From positions 3,472,001 to 3,536,000 of the forward strand of contig NZ_CP099466.1 in the NCBI RefSeq assembly GCF_023921125.1: a stretch of DNA of 64,000 nt, given 5' to 3'. The translations under genes were made by a program, and so were the position numbers. Of the stretch, positions 16,659 to 25,437 are shown in pieces. Source of the stretch: Arthrobacter caoxuetaonis (lineage in GTDB: Bacteria; Actinomycetota; Actinomycetes; Actinomycetales; Micrococcaceae). The stretch's first letter is position 1. Every line of letters starts with the position of its first letter. Under the pieces are notes generated by a model. The model was not told the origin of the DNA. It did not search any database and was given only the letters and a program-made list of their open reading frames with translations.

Positions 16659-17689
16659 TCGGGTATTACATCCACCACCAGGGCATGGGCCACCTGCGCA
16701 GGGCGCAGGCAATCGCTGCCGAACTTCCACCCGGGAGTGTCACCGGACTGTCCTCGCTGCCGTGCCCCGCGGACTGGGACGGACCCTGGATCCGGCTGGA
16801 GCGCGATGACCTCAGTCCCGGCCCGCAGGCGGTTGATGCGAACGGCCAGCTGCACTGGGTCCCGGTCCACGACGCCGGCCTTCGGGAGCGCATGGGCCAG
16901 CTCTCTGCCTGGATCCGCCGTGCAGAGCCGTCCGTGCTGGTTGCGGACGTCTCCGTGGAAGTGGCCGTGCTCGCCCGCCTGCACGGCGTGCCCGTTGTCT
17001 CCGTTGCACTGCCCGGAGTCCGCGAAGACCCCGCGCATACGCTCGGCTTCGGTGTCTCCGACGCCCTGATCGCCGCCTGGCCGCGCCAGGCCACGGGCAT
17101 GCTGTACACCGGGGATCCCGAACTGGCTGCCCGGGTAACACCGGTCGGCGCGATTTCCGGCCACCCCGTGACGGAGGGCCGTCCGCCCGGACCGGTCACC
17201 CGTGTGGTTGTGCTCGGCGGCGCCGGCGGCGGAGGAATGAGCGACGCCGACATCCAGTCCGCGCGGGCGCAGACACCCGGCGTGGAATGGGACGCGGTAG
17301 GAACCAACCCCGGCAACCGGACCGCCGATCCCCTGCCCCGGCTTCGCGCCGCTTCCCTGGTGGTAACGCACGCCGGCCAGGGCGCCGTCGCCGATGTGGC
17401 GGCCGCAGGCATTCCTGCCGTGATTGTTCCGCAGGAACGGCCGCACGAGGAACAATTCACCACCGCGCGGGTCCTTGGCTCAATGGCGGGAATTCCGGCC
17501 ATCGTGACCTCTGCCTTCGCCCGGCAGGACTGGGCAAAAGTGCTCGCAGAAGCCGCTGCCTTGGATGGCCGGAACTGGTTCCTGTGGAATGACGGACGCG
17601 GCGCAGCACGGGCTGCTGCCATCATCTCCGCCGTCGCGGAAGGCATGGAGGCGGACCATGTGACCCTGCCGGCAGGGACCCGCACGTGA
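16655..17689 (+). CDS. MurG/GT28-like glycosyltransferase
   Basis: A 344-residue GT-B protein related to MurG and other UDP-sugar transferases. The N-terminus YYIHHQGMGHLRRAQAIA is the GxGH-type opening. The C-terminal half has VVVLGGAGGGGMS and the UDP-binding stretch LVVTHAGQGAVADVAAAGIPAVIVPQERPHEEQ. It is clearly not the cell-wall MurG, which belongs in the dcw cluster. It is coupled by ATGA and GTGA overlaps to the genes on both sides, so the four transferases are probably made in fixed ratio for one glycan. Confidence 0.83.
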   Translation: MIGYYIHHQGMGHLRRAQAIAAELPPGSVTGLSSLPCPADWDGPWIRLERDDLSPGPQAVDANGQLHWVPVHDAGLRERMGQLSAWIRRAEPSVLVADVSVEVAVLARLHGVPVVSVALPGVREDPAHTLGFGVSDALIAAWPRQATGMLYTGDPELAARVTPVGAISGHPVTEGRPPGPVTRVVVLGGAGGGGMSDADIQSARAQTPGVEWDAVGTNPGNRTADPLPRLRAASLVVTHAGQGAVADVAAAGIPAVIVPQERPHEEQFTTARVLGSMAGIPAIVTSAFARQDWAKVLAEAAALDGRNWFLWNDGRGAARAAAIISAVAEGMEADHVTLPAGTRT

Positions 17690-18534
17690 AAACCAGCGTC
17701 ATCACCCTGGCCCACGGACGGCATGCCCACCTGGCTGCCCAGCAGCAGGCACTGCTCAGGTCCACCCGGCTCCCAGACGACTACATCGTTGTGGCGATGG
17801 CGGACCCGGAGATTCCCGGCCGCTTCCCCGATCCGCTGCTCTCGGGAACGGTCATCGAGGTCCCCGCTTCCGGCTCTGCCCTTCCGCTCGCAGCTGCCCG
17901 GAACGCAGGAGCCCGGGCGGCTTTGGACCGGGGCGCCGGGCTCCTGGTCTTTTTGGACGTGGACTGCCTGCCCGCCCCGGAACTTCTTGCAGGCTACGCA
18001 TCGGCTGCGAGGGACGAAGCCGCAGCCGGCCGGCTGCTCTGCGGACCGGTGACCTACCTGGATCCGCCGGGGCAGGCCGGCTACGACCTGGACGTGCTTG
18101 GCACTCTGGACGCGCCCCATCCGGCCCGGCCGGCACCAGGTCCCGGGGAGATCGTTCCCGACGAGAACCCGGACTTGTTCTGGTCGCTCTCTTTTGCGCT
18201 CACAGCCGCTGATTGGCACCGGATCGGCGGATTCTGCGAGGACTACACCGGCTACGGCGGAGAAGACACCGACTTTGCCCGGGTGGCACAGCGCCGAGGC
18301 ATCGGGCTGGCCTGGATCGGGGCGGCGCGGGCCTATCACCAGTGGCATCCAACCCAGGATCCCCCCGTGCAGCATCTGGCCGACATTTTGCGAAACGCAA
18401 ACCTCTTCCATGACCGCTGGGGCACCTGGCCCATGGGTGGCTGGCTGGAGGGATTCCGCAAGCTGGGCCTGATGCGGGGTGGGACGGACGAGGTTCCCTG
18501 CACGCTCACGCAGCCGGCGCCGCACCCAGCCTGA
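17686..18534 (+). CDS. Glycosyltransferase family 2 (galactosyltransferase-like C-terminus)
   Basis: A 282-residue GT-A enzyme. VITLAHGRHAHLAAQQQALL and LLVFLDVDCLPAP (the DxD metal site) form the GT2 core. GGFCEDYTGYGGEDTDFARVAQRRG is the C-terminal galactosyltransferase-like motif with the probable catalytic base. Start GTG 17686 overlaps the preceding stop. Its 3-prime end runs 29 bases into the convergent glycosyltransferase gene at 18506, so both stop codons lie inside the opposite coding sequence. Confidence 0.86.
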   Translation: MKTSVITLAHGRHAHLAAQQQALLRSTRLPDDYIVVAMADPEIPGRFPDPLLSGTVIEVPASGSALPLAAARNAGARAALDRGAGLLVFLDVDCLPAPELLAGYASAARDEAAAGRLLCGPVTYLDPPGQAGYDLDVLGTLDAPHPARPAPGPGEIVPDENPDLFWSLSFALTAADWHRIGGFCEDYTGYGGEDTDFARVAQRRGIGLAWIGAARAYHQWHPTQDPPVQHLADILRNANLFHDRWGTWPMGGWLEGFRKLGLMRGGTDEVPCTLTQPAPHPA

Positions 18535-19570
18535 CCGGGGCAGCGGGGTCCCCAGCGCCAGTACGGCCGGACCGGACAGCCTGCCGGCCGGCAAACCGTC
18601 GCCGCAGGACACGCCTGCTGTGTGCCGCCGTCGTAATCCGTGCCCCTGCATAGGGGATACCTCCGGCGAGCCGGAAGACCAGCGCCGCCCAGATGCTCAC
18701 CGACCTCTCCAGCAGCCAGGCCGGAGCCCAGAGGGCGGACGACGGCGGGAACACCCGGGTGCCGCCGGCACGCCTCCTGCCCGCCTCGGCAATTCCGGCA
18801 GCCGTGGCTGCCGCGGCCAGCGGCAGCAACGGCCAGCGCCGGCGTCCGAGCAGCACTCCCGGCAGCAGGGATAGCTCCAGGGCCAGGCGTGCGGGCTGGG
18901 CGAAGTCGTCGTAAGCCTGGCGGACCCGCTGCCGAAGGAAGTGCCCGGCCGCGCAGGGTTTGCGGGGAATGAACAGCGACCGCGCCACGACTTCCCGGCC
19001 CCCCGCGGAGCGGACGGTCCGGATCAGCTCCAGATTCTCGAACAGGACGTCGCCGTCGTAGCCGTGCGTGGCCAGCAGCGCCGAACGCCGCACCCCCAGC
19101 GTTCCAGGATAGTCTGCGCCCAGCGCCCGGTTCAGCAGGCTTCGCGCGGTATCCCAGCGGGCGTGCCAGGGCAGGTCGGAGAAGTAGTTTTGCGGCCGCA
19201 CCACGTCTGCGGACTGCAGGAGGTCCGCGACCCGGCGGAAGGAATCCGCGGTGTACCGCACGTCGTCGTCGGCAATCACCAGAGTCTTGGTGCGGGCGTG
19301 CCGAATTCCGGTCAGCACTCCGGAAACCTTGCCGTTCAGGCAGGCGTATTCCGGGCGCAGGTGCACAACGCCGGCGGGAAGGAGCCGCGAATGTTCTGCG
19401 AACACCTCCGGCGGCGACCCGTCAACTACCAGCACGGCGGACCAGGACAGCACCCGCTGAAGATACCCGGGCAGGTCGCCAAGTCCTCCGGCACGGCCAC
19501 GTTTCAGCGGCAGGATGTATGTCGCTGACGGAGTTTCTGCGCTCCGTTCCAGACCCAGCTGCTCAGTCAT
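18506..19570 (-). CDS. Glycosyltransferase family 2, membrane-associated
   Basis: A 354-residue protein with a GT2 domain (LVVDGSPPEVFAEH, KTLVIADDDVRYTADSF with a DDD metal motif, and ALGADYPGTLGVRRSALLATHGYDGDVLFENLEL). Hydrophobic helices follow at about residues 230-262 and 280-305, suggesting membrane attachment. The C-terminal 40 residues are basic and low in complexity. It faces the four-gene plus-strand cluster and overlaps its last gene by 29 bases. Probably part of the same glycan locus; the sugar is unknown. Confidence 0.83.
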   Translation of the reverse strand: MTEQLGLERSAETPSATYILPLKRGRAGGLGDLPGYLQRVLSWSAVLVVDGSPPEVFAEHSRLLPAGVVHLRPEYACLNGKVSGVLTGIRHARTKTLVIADDDVRYTADSFRRVADLLQSADVVRPQNYFSDLPWHARWDTARSLLNRALGADYPGTLGVRRSALLATHGYDGDVLFENLELIRTVRSAGGREVVARSLFIPRKPCAAGHFLRQRVRQAYDDFAQPARLALELSLLPGVLLGRRRWPLLPLAAAATAAGIAEAGRRRAGGTRVFPPSSALWAPAWLLERSVSIWAALVFRLAGGIPYAGARITTAAHSRRVLRRRFAGRQAVRSGRTGAGDPAAPVRLGAAPAA

Positions 19571-19730
19571 GCAGGGATTATAAACATGAATAAATAAGCC
19601 TGCTTAGCACTTCACATCCCGGCTCAAACTGGTTAGGTTCTTGGGCATGGGTCCGTCGCTGCCGGTCCGAACCGAGCGGCCGGAGCGCCAATGGCGGTGG
19701 ATCTTCCCCCAGTGTTTGGAGAGTGGAACC

Positions 19731-20612
19731 GTGTTTTTTCACAAACAGGAACTGCAGTTCAAAGCAACCCCGGACAACCCCGACGCCGTCTATGCCAGGA
19801 AGCTGCAGGAAGTGCTGGGCGGGCAGTACGGTGAGATCACAGTGGCCCTGCAGTACAGCTTCCAGGCGTGGAACACCCACATTCCGGGAAAGTACCGGGA
19901 CCTGCTCTTTGGCATCGGCGCGGAAGAGTTCGGCCACGTCGAGATGCTCGCCACCATGATCGCCCAGCTCCTGGAAAAGGCCCCGCTGGGAATCACCGAT
20001 GATGCCGTGCAGTCCGATCCGGCCATCGCCGCCGTCATCGGCGGCACCGACATGCAGCAGGCAATCGTTGCGGGTGCCGGAGCACGGCCTGTGGACAGCA
20101 ACGGCAACCCCTGGCAGGGCAGCTACGTAACCGCCAGCGGCAACCTGCTCGCCGATTTCACGGCGAACGCCAACGCTGAAATGCAGGGACGCGTCCAGGT
20201 CGCCCGGCTCTACCATATGACCGATGACTCCGGTGTCCGTGACTTGCTTTCCTTCCTGCTGGCAAGGGACACCATGCACCAGAACCAGTGGCTCGCCGCT
20301 GCGCGCGAACTGCAGGAGGAGGGCGCGGAGTCACTGCCGGTGCCAAGCAACTTCCCGATCAACAAGGAAGAGCGCTCGGTCTCCTACCAGTACCTGAACT
20401 TCTCCGACGGGGCTGCCGCAGCAGAGGGCTCCTGGGCTTCCGGGCCGACGCCGGACGGCAAGGGAGAGTTCACCTACCACGACGGTCCCACCACCTCGGC
20501 ACCGATGCCGCCGCCCACCCACCCGGATTCGCGGTTCTACGGCACCACGGAACTGCCGAACACGGTGGAAAAGGTTGCCGGTGCCGTCCAGGACAAGCTG
20601 CGCCGCGAGTAG
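19731..20612 (+). CDS. Manganese catalase
   Basis: Di-manganese enzyme that dismutates hydrogen peroxide. The 293-residue protein begins FFHKQELQF as in the family. The metal ligands fall at the expected positions: Glu35, Glu66 and His69 (GAEEFGHVEML), with Glu150 (ANANAEMQGR) and His183 (RDTMHQNQW) completing the site. The start is the GTG at 19731; the reading frame is open back to 19641 but that tail has no family match. It stands alone after a 160-base gap from the GT2 gene. That gap is AT-rich and contains a small palindrome (19595-19606, TAAGC-CT-GCTTA). Confidence 0.93.
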   Translation: MFFHKQELQFKATPDNPDAVYARKLQEVLGGQYGEITVALQYSFQAWNTHIPGKYRDLLFGIGAEEFGHVEMLATMIAQLLEKAPLGITDDAVQSDPAIAAVIGGTDMQQAIVAGAGARPVDSNGNPWQGSYVTASGNLLADFTANANAEMQGRVQVARLYHMTDDSGVRDLLSFLLARDTMHQNQWLAAARELQEEGAESLPVPSNFPINKEERSVSYQYLNFSDGAAAAEGSWASGPTPDGKGEFTYHDGPTTSAPMPPPTHPDSRFYGTTELPNTVEKVAGAVQDKLRRE

Positions 20613-20629
20613 GCACCTGAAAGAGATAA

Positions 20630-20663
20630 AGGGCGGGTGCCGGCCGAAGCCGGCACCCGCCCT
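20630..20663. terminator. Strong hairpin between convergent genes
   Basis: A perfect 15-base-pair inverted repeat (20630-20644 and 20649-20663) with a four-base CGAA loop, built on GGGCGGGTGCCGGC. It lies 18 bases after the manganese catalase stop and before the 3-prime end of the TetR gene. There is no T-run on either side, so it is a GC-rich actinobacterial-type terminator, probably bidirectional. Confidence 0.7.
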
Positions 20664-20825
20664 CCCCTACTGCAAAAGCCGGCAGACGATCCTGCCGTGA
20701 TTTTGCAGCGCATCAGCGCAGCAACGTCAGCGTTGCAGGATGCGGACTACCGGCTTCCTCACAGTACCCCCCACAGCCCAGAGCTTAAGGGGTGGAACGG
20801 TTTAAAACAAGGCGGATGACCGGTT

Positions 20826-21464
20826 TTATCCGCCGGTGGTTTTTCGGATCAGCTCACCGGAAGTGTCCCGCGCATCATCGGAGAGGACACCGGGCAGGAC
20901 CATGGCCCACATCTCGTCCACCCGGCGCGAGAGGTCAGCCCGTTCCGTGAGAACGGCCGAGACGATGTGCACCCCGGTGAGGGAGGATACGACGAACCGC
21001 GCAAGGGAGTCCGGATCCAGGTCGCCGCGAAGCTCTCCGCGCTGCTGGGCCTCGCGGGCCAGCCGGCCCATGAGGGCAATCCAGTCCTCGTAGGGCTGGC
21101 GGACGTCCTCGTCAAAGGAGGATGCCTCCAGCGTCAGGCGCGATCCAGCACGGACCATGGGCTCGGTGAGGAGGTTCGCTGCGAAACGCCGGCACATCAG
21201 GATCATCGATTCCAGCGGCGGAAATCCCTGCTTGAGCAACTCTTCATTTTGCGCGGAGACGAATGAATGCTGTTCGGTTATGACCGCCCTGGCAAGGTCT
21301 TCCTTGGACGGGAAATGGAAGTAGAGGGCACCTTTGGTGACTTTGGCCCGGTCGGCCACCTGGCTCAAGGAGGCGCGGCCGTAGCCGTACTCCTCAAAAA
21401 CCGATGCTGCCCCCGCGAGAATGGCATCGCGCGTGGCCTTGGCCCTGTCCTGCAGATCTCTGAT
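20826..21464 (-). CDS. TetR regulator resembling gamma-butyrolactone receptors (ScbR/ArpA type)
   Basis: A DNA-binding repressor. The helix-turn-helix is RASLSQVADRAKVTKGALYFHFPSKEDLARAV. EPMVRAGSRLTLE in the ligand domain is characteristic of gamma-butyrolactone autoregulator receptors. The first usual start codon in frame is TTG at 21368, which would cut helix 1 in half. The homologous frame continues upstream through RDLQDRAKATRDAILAGA to an ATC at 21462-21464 that has a perfectly spaced AAGGA (21471-21475). No ATG, GTG or TTG is available there; a CTG at 21453-21455 is a weaker option. I give the ATC-initiated 212-residue form. It is divergent from an acyl-CoA ligase gene, its likely target. 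Confidence 0.75.
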   Translation of the reverse strand: MRDLQDRAKATRDAILAGAASVFEEYGYGRASLSQVADRAKVTKGALYFHFPSKEDLARAVITEQHSFVSAQNEELLKQGFPPLESMILMCRRFAANLLTEPMVRAGSRLTLEASSFDEDVRQPYEDWIALMGRLAREAQQRGELRGDLDPDSLARFVVSSLTGVHIVSAVLTERADLSRRVDEMWAMVLPGVLSDDARDTSGELIRKTTGG

Positions 21465-21652
21465 GGCGGTTCCTTCGCTATGGACTTCCCCCCAGGTTCC
21501 AAGGTAGATGCAAAGTGATAGATATCGAAAAGGGTTACGGCAGAACGAAGGCTGGGAACAGGAATTCCGTGATCTTCCATTCCGGAGACCGGCGCCGGTT
21601 GGTAGCCTCGGGGCACTGTGGCCGCATTGCGCCCGATCAAAGGAGATCGTCC

Positions 21653-23203
21653 ATGCCCAACCTCGCCGGCATTCTTCCCGACACCGCCGCCCGGCTTCCG
21701 GACCACACGGCCCTGAAGATCAACGACACGGTGATCAGCTACTCCATGCTGAACGCCATGAGTTCCAAGGTCGCCGGGCTCCTGCGGGCCCGCGGCGTGC
21801 AGCGCGGGGACAGGGTGGCGCTGATGATGCCCAACATTCCTCCGATGGCTTCGGTCTACTACGGCGTCCTGCGCTACGGTGCCGTCGTCGTCCCCATGAA
21901 TCCCCTGCTCAAGGGACGGGAGGTCGCCTACACTCTCCGGGACTCGGGCGCGGGGCTGCTCTTCGCCTTCGAACTGATGCTGCCTGAGGCCAATGCCGGA
22001 GCCGAAGAAGCCGGCGGAGTGGACGTCATTCCAGTCAACACCGGCAGTTTCCGGCAGCTGCTGGCCGACTCGGAATCGGATGAGGCAGTAGCCGACGTCG
22101 ACGGCAGTGACACCGCCGTCATCCTCTACACCTCCGGAACCACCGGACGGCCGAAAGGGGCAGCGCTGAGCCATGACAACCTCCTGAGCAACGCGGAAGT
22201 GGCCTCCAATCTCCTGGACACGGGAGAAAACGATGTAATCTTCGGCGGGCTGCCCTTCTTCCACGTCTTCGGCCAGACGTCAGCCCTGAATGCCGGGGTA
22301 ATGACCGGAGCCAGCATCAGCCTGCTGCCCCGGTTCGACGCCGGTGCCGCACTGGAGATCATCGAACGGGACAAGGTCACCATCTTCCAGGGTGTACCGG
22401 CCATGTATATCGGCATGCTGCGGCACCCGAACGTTGCCACCACGGACAAGTCCTCAGTCCGCGGAGCCATCACCGGCGGATCAGCCATGCCGCTGGAAGT
22501 CCTGCGGGAGTTCGAGGAAGTATTCGGCACGGATCTGCTGGAGGGGTACGGCCTCTCAGAGACCTCACCGATCGTTTCCTTCAACCTGCCGGGGGACAAC
22601 CGGAGGCCCGGCTCGATCGGCAAACCGGTCTACGGCATGGAGGTACGGGTGCTCGACGGCGAAGGCCACGACGTACCCATCGGCGGGATCGGGGAAATTG
22701 CCGTGCGCGGCCTCGGCGTCATGAAGGGGTATTGGAACAATCCCGAAGCCACCGCGGAAGCGATTCCGGACGACTGGTTCCGCACCGGGGACCTCGGCCG
22801 GTTCGACGACGACGGAAACATCTACATCGTGGACCGCAAAAAGGACATGATCCTGCGGGGCGGCTACAACGTGTACCCGCGCGAGGTGGAAGAAGTCCTC
22901 TACGAACACCCGGCGGTGGCGGAAGCTGCCGTCGTCGGCATGCCGGACGAGCTCAACGGTGAAGAGGTGGCAGCGGTGATCGGCCTCAAGGCGGAAGCCG
23001 TGCCGGCCACCGATGAAGCCCGCCAGGCCCTGGCCGACGAGATCCAGGCCTTCGCCAAGGACCGGCTGGCCGCTTATAAGTATCCGCGGCGGGTGGTGTT
23101 CACCGATGAACTCCCGAAGGGTCCCACCGGCAAAATCCTCAAGCGTGAAATCCGCGTGGAACCAGCCGGCTCAACGATGCCGGCGGAAAGCCTCGAAACC
23201 TAG
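21653..23203 (+). CDS. Long-chain fatty-acid--CoA ligase (AMP-binding)
   Basis: A 516-residue acyl-CoA synthetase. The phosphate-binding motif is ILYTSGTTGRPKGAALSHDN, then GYGLSETSPIVSFN, the hinge region IVDRKKDMILRGGYNVYPREVEE, and the catalytic lysine in GPTGKILKREI. Start is the ATG at 21653 with AAAGGAG seven bases upstream; the longer open frame from 21515 is not coding. The divergent gap to the TetR gene holds two short palindromes, GGAATTCC (21561-21568) and ACCGGCGCCGGT (21588-21599), that may be operators. The regulator suggests that the ligase is controlled by an acyl-like or lactone signal. Confidence 0.9.
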   Translation: MPNLAGILPDTAARLPDHTALKINDTVISYSMLNAMSSKVAGLLRARGVQRGDRVALMMPNIPPMASVYYGVLRYGAVVVPMNPLLKGREVAYTLRDSGAGLLFAFELMLPEANAGAEEAGGVDVIPVNTGSFRQLLADSESDEAVADVDGSDTAVILYTSGTTGRPKGAALSHDNLLSNAEVASNLLDTGENDVIFGGLPFFHVFGQTSALNAGVMTGASISLLPRFDAGAALEIIERDKVTIFQGVPAMYIGMLRHPNVATTDKSSVRGAITGGSAMPLEVLREFEEVFGTDLLEGYGLSETSPIVSFNLPGDNRRPGSIGKPVYGMEVRVLDGEGHDVPIGGIGEIAVRGLGVMKGYWNNPEATAEAIPDDWFRTGDLGRFDDDGNIYIVDRKKDMILRGGYNVYPREVEEVLYEHPAVAEAAVVGMPDELNGEEVAAVIGLKAEAVPATDEARQALADEIQAFAKDRLAAYKYPRRVVFTDELPKGPTGKILKREIRVEPAGSTMPAESLET

Positions 23204-23230
23204 GCCGGACCGTCCGGAACGGGAATGGAT

Positions 23231-23265
23231 CCGCGCTTACCGGCCGACTTTGCCGGTAAGCGCGG
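23231..23265. terminator. Hairpin spanning the 3-prime end of the cytochrome b gene
   Basis: A perfect 14-base-pair inverted repeat, CCGCGCTTACCGGC (23231-23244) and its complement (23252-23265), with a seven-base loop. It lies 27 bases after the ligase stop, and its right half lies within the last codons of the convergent cytochrome b gene. It probably terminates the plus-strand transcript and may also serve the minus strand. Confidence 0.6.
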
Positions 23266-24163
23266 CCACCGGCCGCAGGAAGATCGGCCGTGCCGCAACC
23301 CAGGCCGCCACCATGATGACCACTGAAGCAGCGAAGAACCAGAAGCCGGTCCATCCGGTGCCGTCGGACGCCGCGTACATATGGTTCAGGTTCCTCAGGG
23401 CGCCCGTCGCCAGCACCAGCGTGACGTGCACGATGATGAAGAGCACGAAGTAGATCATGACGGGGAAGTGCAGCGCCCGGGCCGCTTGGATCGGGAAAGC
23501 CCGGTTCAGCCGCGGTGCCTTGGCGGGCCACGACGGCGACATCCGCAGGCCAGTGAGGATGGCCAGCGGCGCGGCGATGAAGACAATGGAGAAGTAGGAG
23601 AGCAGCTGGAGGGCGTTGTAGCTGACCCAGCCGCTCTCGGTCGGCCAGTCCAGCGAGGCGTACTGCAGGGCTGTTGACGCTGCATTCGGGAAGATGTCCC
23701 AGCTGGTGGGGACCAGGCGCATCCACTGTCCGGTCGCGAACAGCAGGACATAGAAAACCAGGCCGTTCAGCACCCAGAGGACGTCAAGGCTGAGGTGGAA
23801 CCACAGGTCAAGGCTCATGCGCTTGGGCTGGTTCTTCGTGCGGATCAGGCCTTTGTTGTTCCTGGTCCAGGATCCGATGGACCGCTGCCGCGTCCGGATC
23901 ATCCATCCGGACCGTATGATCAGCAGGAGCAGCAGGGAGTTTAGGAAGTGCTGCCAGCCCACCCAGGCCGGGATTCCAACGGGCGCACCATCGGGCAGCG
24001 CCGAGTGGCCCGGATAGGCCGCCAGGAAATCCTGGGCTCCGGGCGTTTCCCTCAGCCAGCGTGCAGCGAGCACCACGGCTGCCAGCAGCAGCAGGGCCGC
24101 GGGGATCATCCAGGCCAGCTTGAGCCAGCGGGAACGGGCCGCCGTGGCAGCGGTGCGGCTCAT
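23237..24163 (-). CDS. Cytochrome b/b561-like membrane protein
   Basis: A 308-residue integral membrane protein with about five or six transmembrane helices (about 14-33, 70-85, 120-140, 185-212, 235-262 and 272-295). Histidines sit in or next to the helices (WQHFLNS, LWFHLSLDVLW, ARALHFPVMIYF, IIVHVTLV), consistent with two b-type hemes as in the b561/thiosulfate-reductase cytochrome b group. Start is the ATG at 24161-24163. Related genes often sit beside a molybdopterin oxidoreductase; none is present, so the redox partner is unknown. Confidence 0.75.
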   Translation of the reverse strand: MSRTAATAARSRWLKLAWMIPAALLLLAAVVLAARWLRETPGAQDFLAAYPGHSALPDGAPVGIPAWVGWQHFLNSLLLLLIIRSGWMIRTRQRSIGSWTRNNKGLIRTKNQPKRMSLDLWFHLSLDVLWVLNGLVFYVLLFATGQWMRLVPTSWDIFPNAASTALQYASLDWPTESGWVSYNALQLLSYFSIVFIAAPLAILTGLRMSPSWPAKAPRLNRAFPIQAARALHFPVMIYFVLFIIVHVTLVLATGALRNLNHMYAASDGTGWTGFWFFAASVVIMVAAWVAARPIFLRPVAALTGKVGR

Positions 24164-24318
24164 GCGGCACCCGCCGCGCCAGTCCGGCCACGTGATCCTG
24201 CTCCGGGGCACAGCGCCGTGCCCACCGGAGTGGATAGGTAAATCTTCACGGTTCCCCCGTATTGTCGTGCCGCTTTTTCTGTTTTGTCCTGCCGGGCGAG
24301 CCTACCCGAAATGGTGCC

Positions 24319-25335
24319 CTACAGGCGCCGGCTTCCACCCGTTTGAGGTGGTGCTTCCAGGGGAACTGCCTCGCCGCCAAGCGCCGGAACATCCGTGTGC
24401 TTGTCAGTCCTGACCAGGATCAGGCCCGTCACGATCAAAGCTCCTCCGACCATCTGGACAGCTCCCGGCAGTTCGGACAGCAGGAGCCAGGCCCACAGCA
24501 CGGCAAAGAGCACTTCTGTCAGCGACACGAAGGAAGCAACCCTGGGCCCGAGGGCGCGGGCGGCGATGATCCCCGTGACGTAGGCGAGCACGGTGGAGAG
24601 CAGCACCAGACCGGCCAGCGGGACCCACCAGCGGGTCACCCAACCGGCCAGTTCCACGTCCTGGGTGGTGAATCCGGTGGGCAGCACCCCTGTGAGTCCC
24701 AGGAGCACCATGGACGCCGCCCCGACCAGCAGGCCGCCGGCAGTGAGCACCAGCGGCGGAAGGGTCTCGTTCTGCTTCGCCGTGATGAAAAAGTACATCG
24801 CCAGGCACACGGCAGCTGCCAGCCCCCAGATGACCCCAATGGGGTCGACCCGAACATCTCCGGCCAGGTCCAGTACCAGGACCAGGCCGACGACGGCGGC
24901 CGCCGCTCCCAGCATCGTCGCCGTCCCGGGACGGCGGCGGGTTCGGAACCACATCCACAGCACGATCAGCACCGGTGCAAGGAACTCCAGCAGCAGCGCC
25001 ACGCCCACTGAGAGCCGTTCGACGGCATTGAAATAGAAGAACTGGCAGCCGGCGACGCCCACCAGGCCGAACAGGACGATGGTCTTCCAGTTCTGCCTGA
25101 CCTGGTACCAGCGGCCGTGGAGGGCAATCAGGGCCGGAACCAGAAGCACGGCGGCGGCCCCGCCCATCCGGAAAGCGACGGCCGTGGCCGGGGTCCACCC
25201 CGCTTCCATCAGGGATTTCGCAAAGGAGCCCGAAAGACCGAAAACCGCGGAAGAAAGGAGGGCGATGAGGATGCCGGAAGCTCCGGCAGCGGCAGCCGGT
25301 GGCATTGCTCCCGGACCGGATGTGGACTGAGCCAT
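24319..25335 (-). CDS. EamA/DMT family transporter
   Basis: A 338-residue drug/metabolite transporter with ten transmembrane helices in two EamA repeats (about residues 15-150 and 165-300). Typical segments are VFGLSGSFAKSLMEAGW, FYFNAVERLSVGVALLLEFLAPVLIVL and ARALGPRVASFVSLTEVLFAVLWAWLLL. It likely exports amino acids or small metabolites. Start is the ATG at 25333-25335 after AAAGG. It is divergent from the CGNR regulator at 25438, and a long inverted repeat lies between them, so control by that regulator is likely. Confidence 0.9.
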   Translation of the reverse strand: MAQSTSGPGAMPPAAAAGASGILIALLSSAVFGLSGSFAKSLMEAGWTPATAVAFRMGGAAAVLLVPALIALHGRWYQVRQNWKTIVLFGLVGVAGCQFFYFNAVERLSVGVALLLEFLAPVLIVLWMWFRTRRRPGTATMLGAAAAVVGLVLVLDLAGDVRVDPIGVIWGLAAAVCLAMYFFITAKQNETLPPLVLTAGGLLVGAASMVLLGLTGVLPTGFTTQDVELAGWVTRWWVPLAGLVLLSTVLAYVTGIIAARALGPRVASFVSLTEVLFAVLWAWLLLSELPGAVQMVGGALIVTGLILVRTDKHTDVPALGGEAVPLEAPPQTGGSRRL

Positions 25336-25377
25336 GGTGGACCTTTCGAGGTGGCAGGCCCGCTCCCCCATGGATCA

Positions 25378-25410
25378 TGTCACGAGCTAAAAGGGCCTAT
25401 GCTTGTGACA
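25378..25410. promoter_or_regulatory. Inverted repeat operator between EamA transporter and CGNR regulator
   Basis: TGTCACGAGC (25378-25387) and GCTTGTGACA (25401-25410) form an inverted repeat matching at nine of ten positions, with 13 bases between. The repeat centre is about 60 bases before the EamA start and 45 before the CGNR start. A TATGCT hexamer lies in the spacer on the plus strand. I infer that this is the binding site of the CGNR protein. Confidence 0.55.
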
Positions 25411-25437
25411 CTAAGGCGGGCAATGTCAGGAGTCAAG

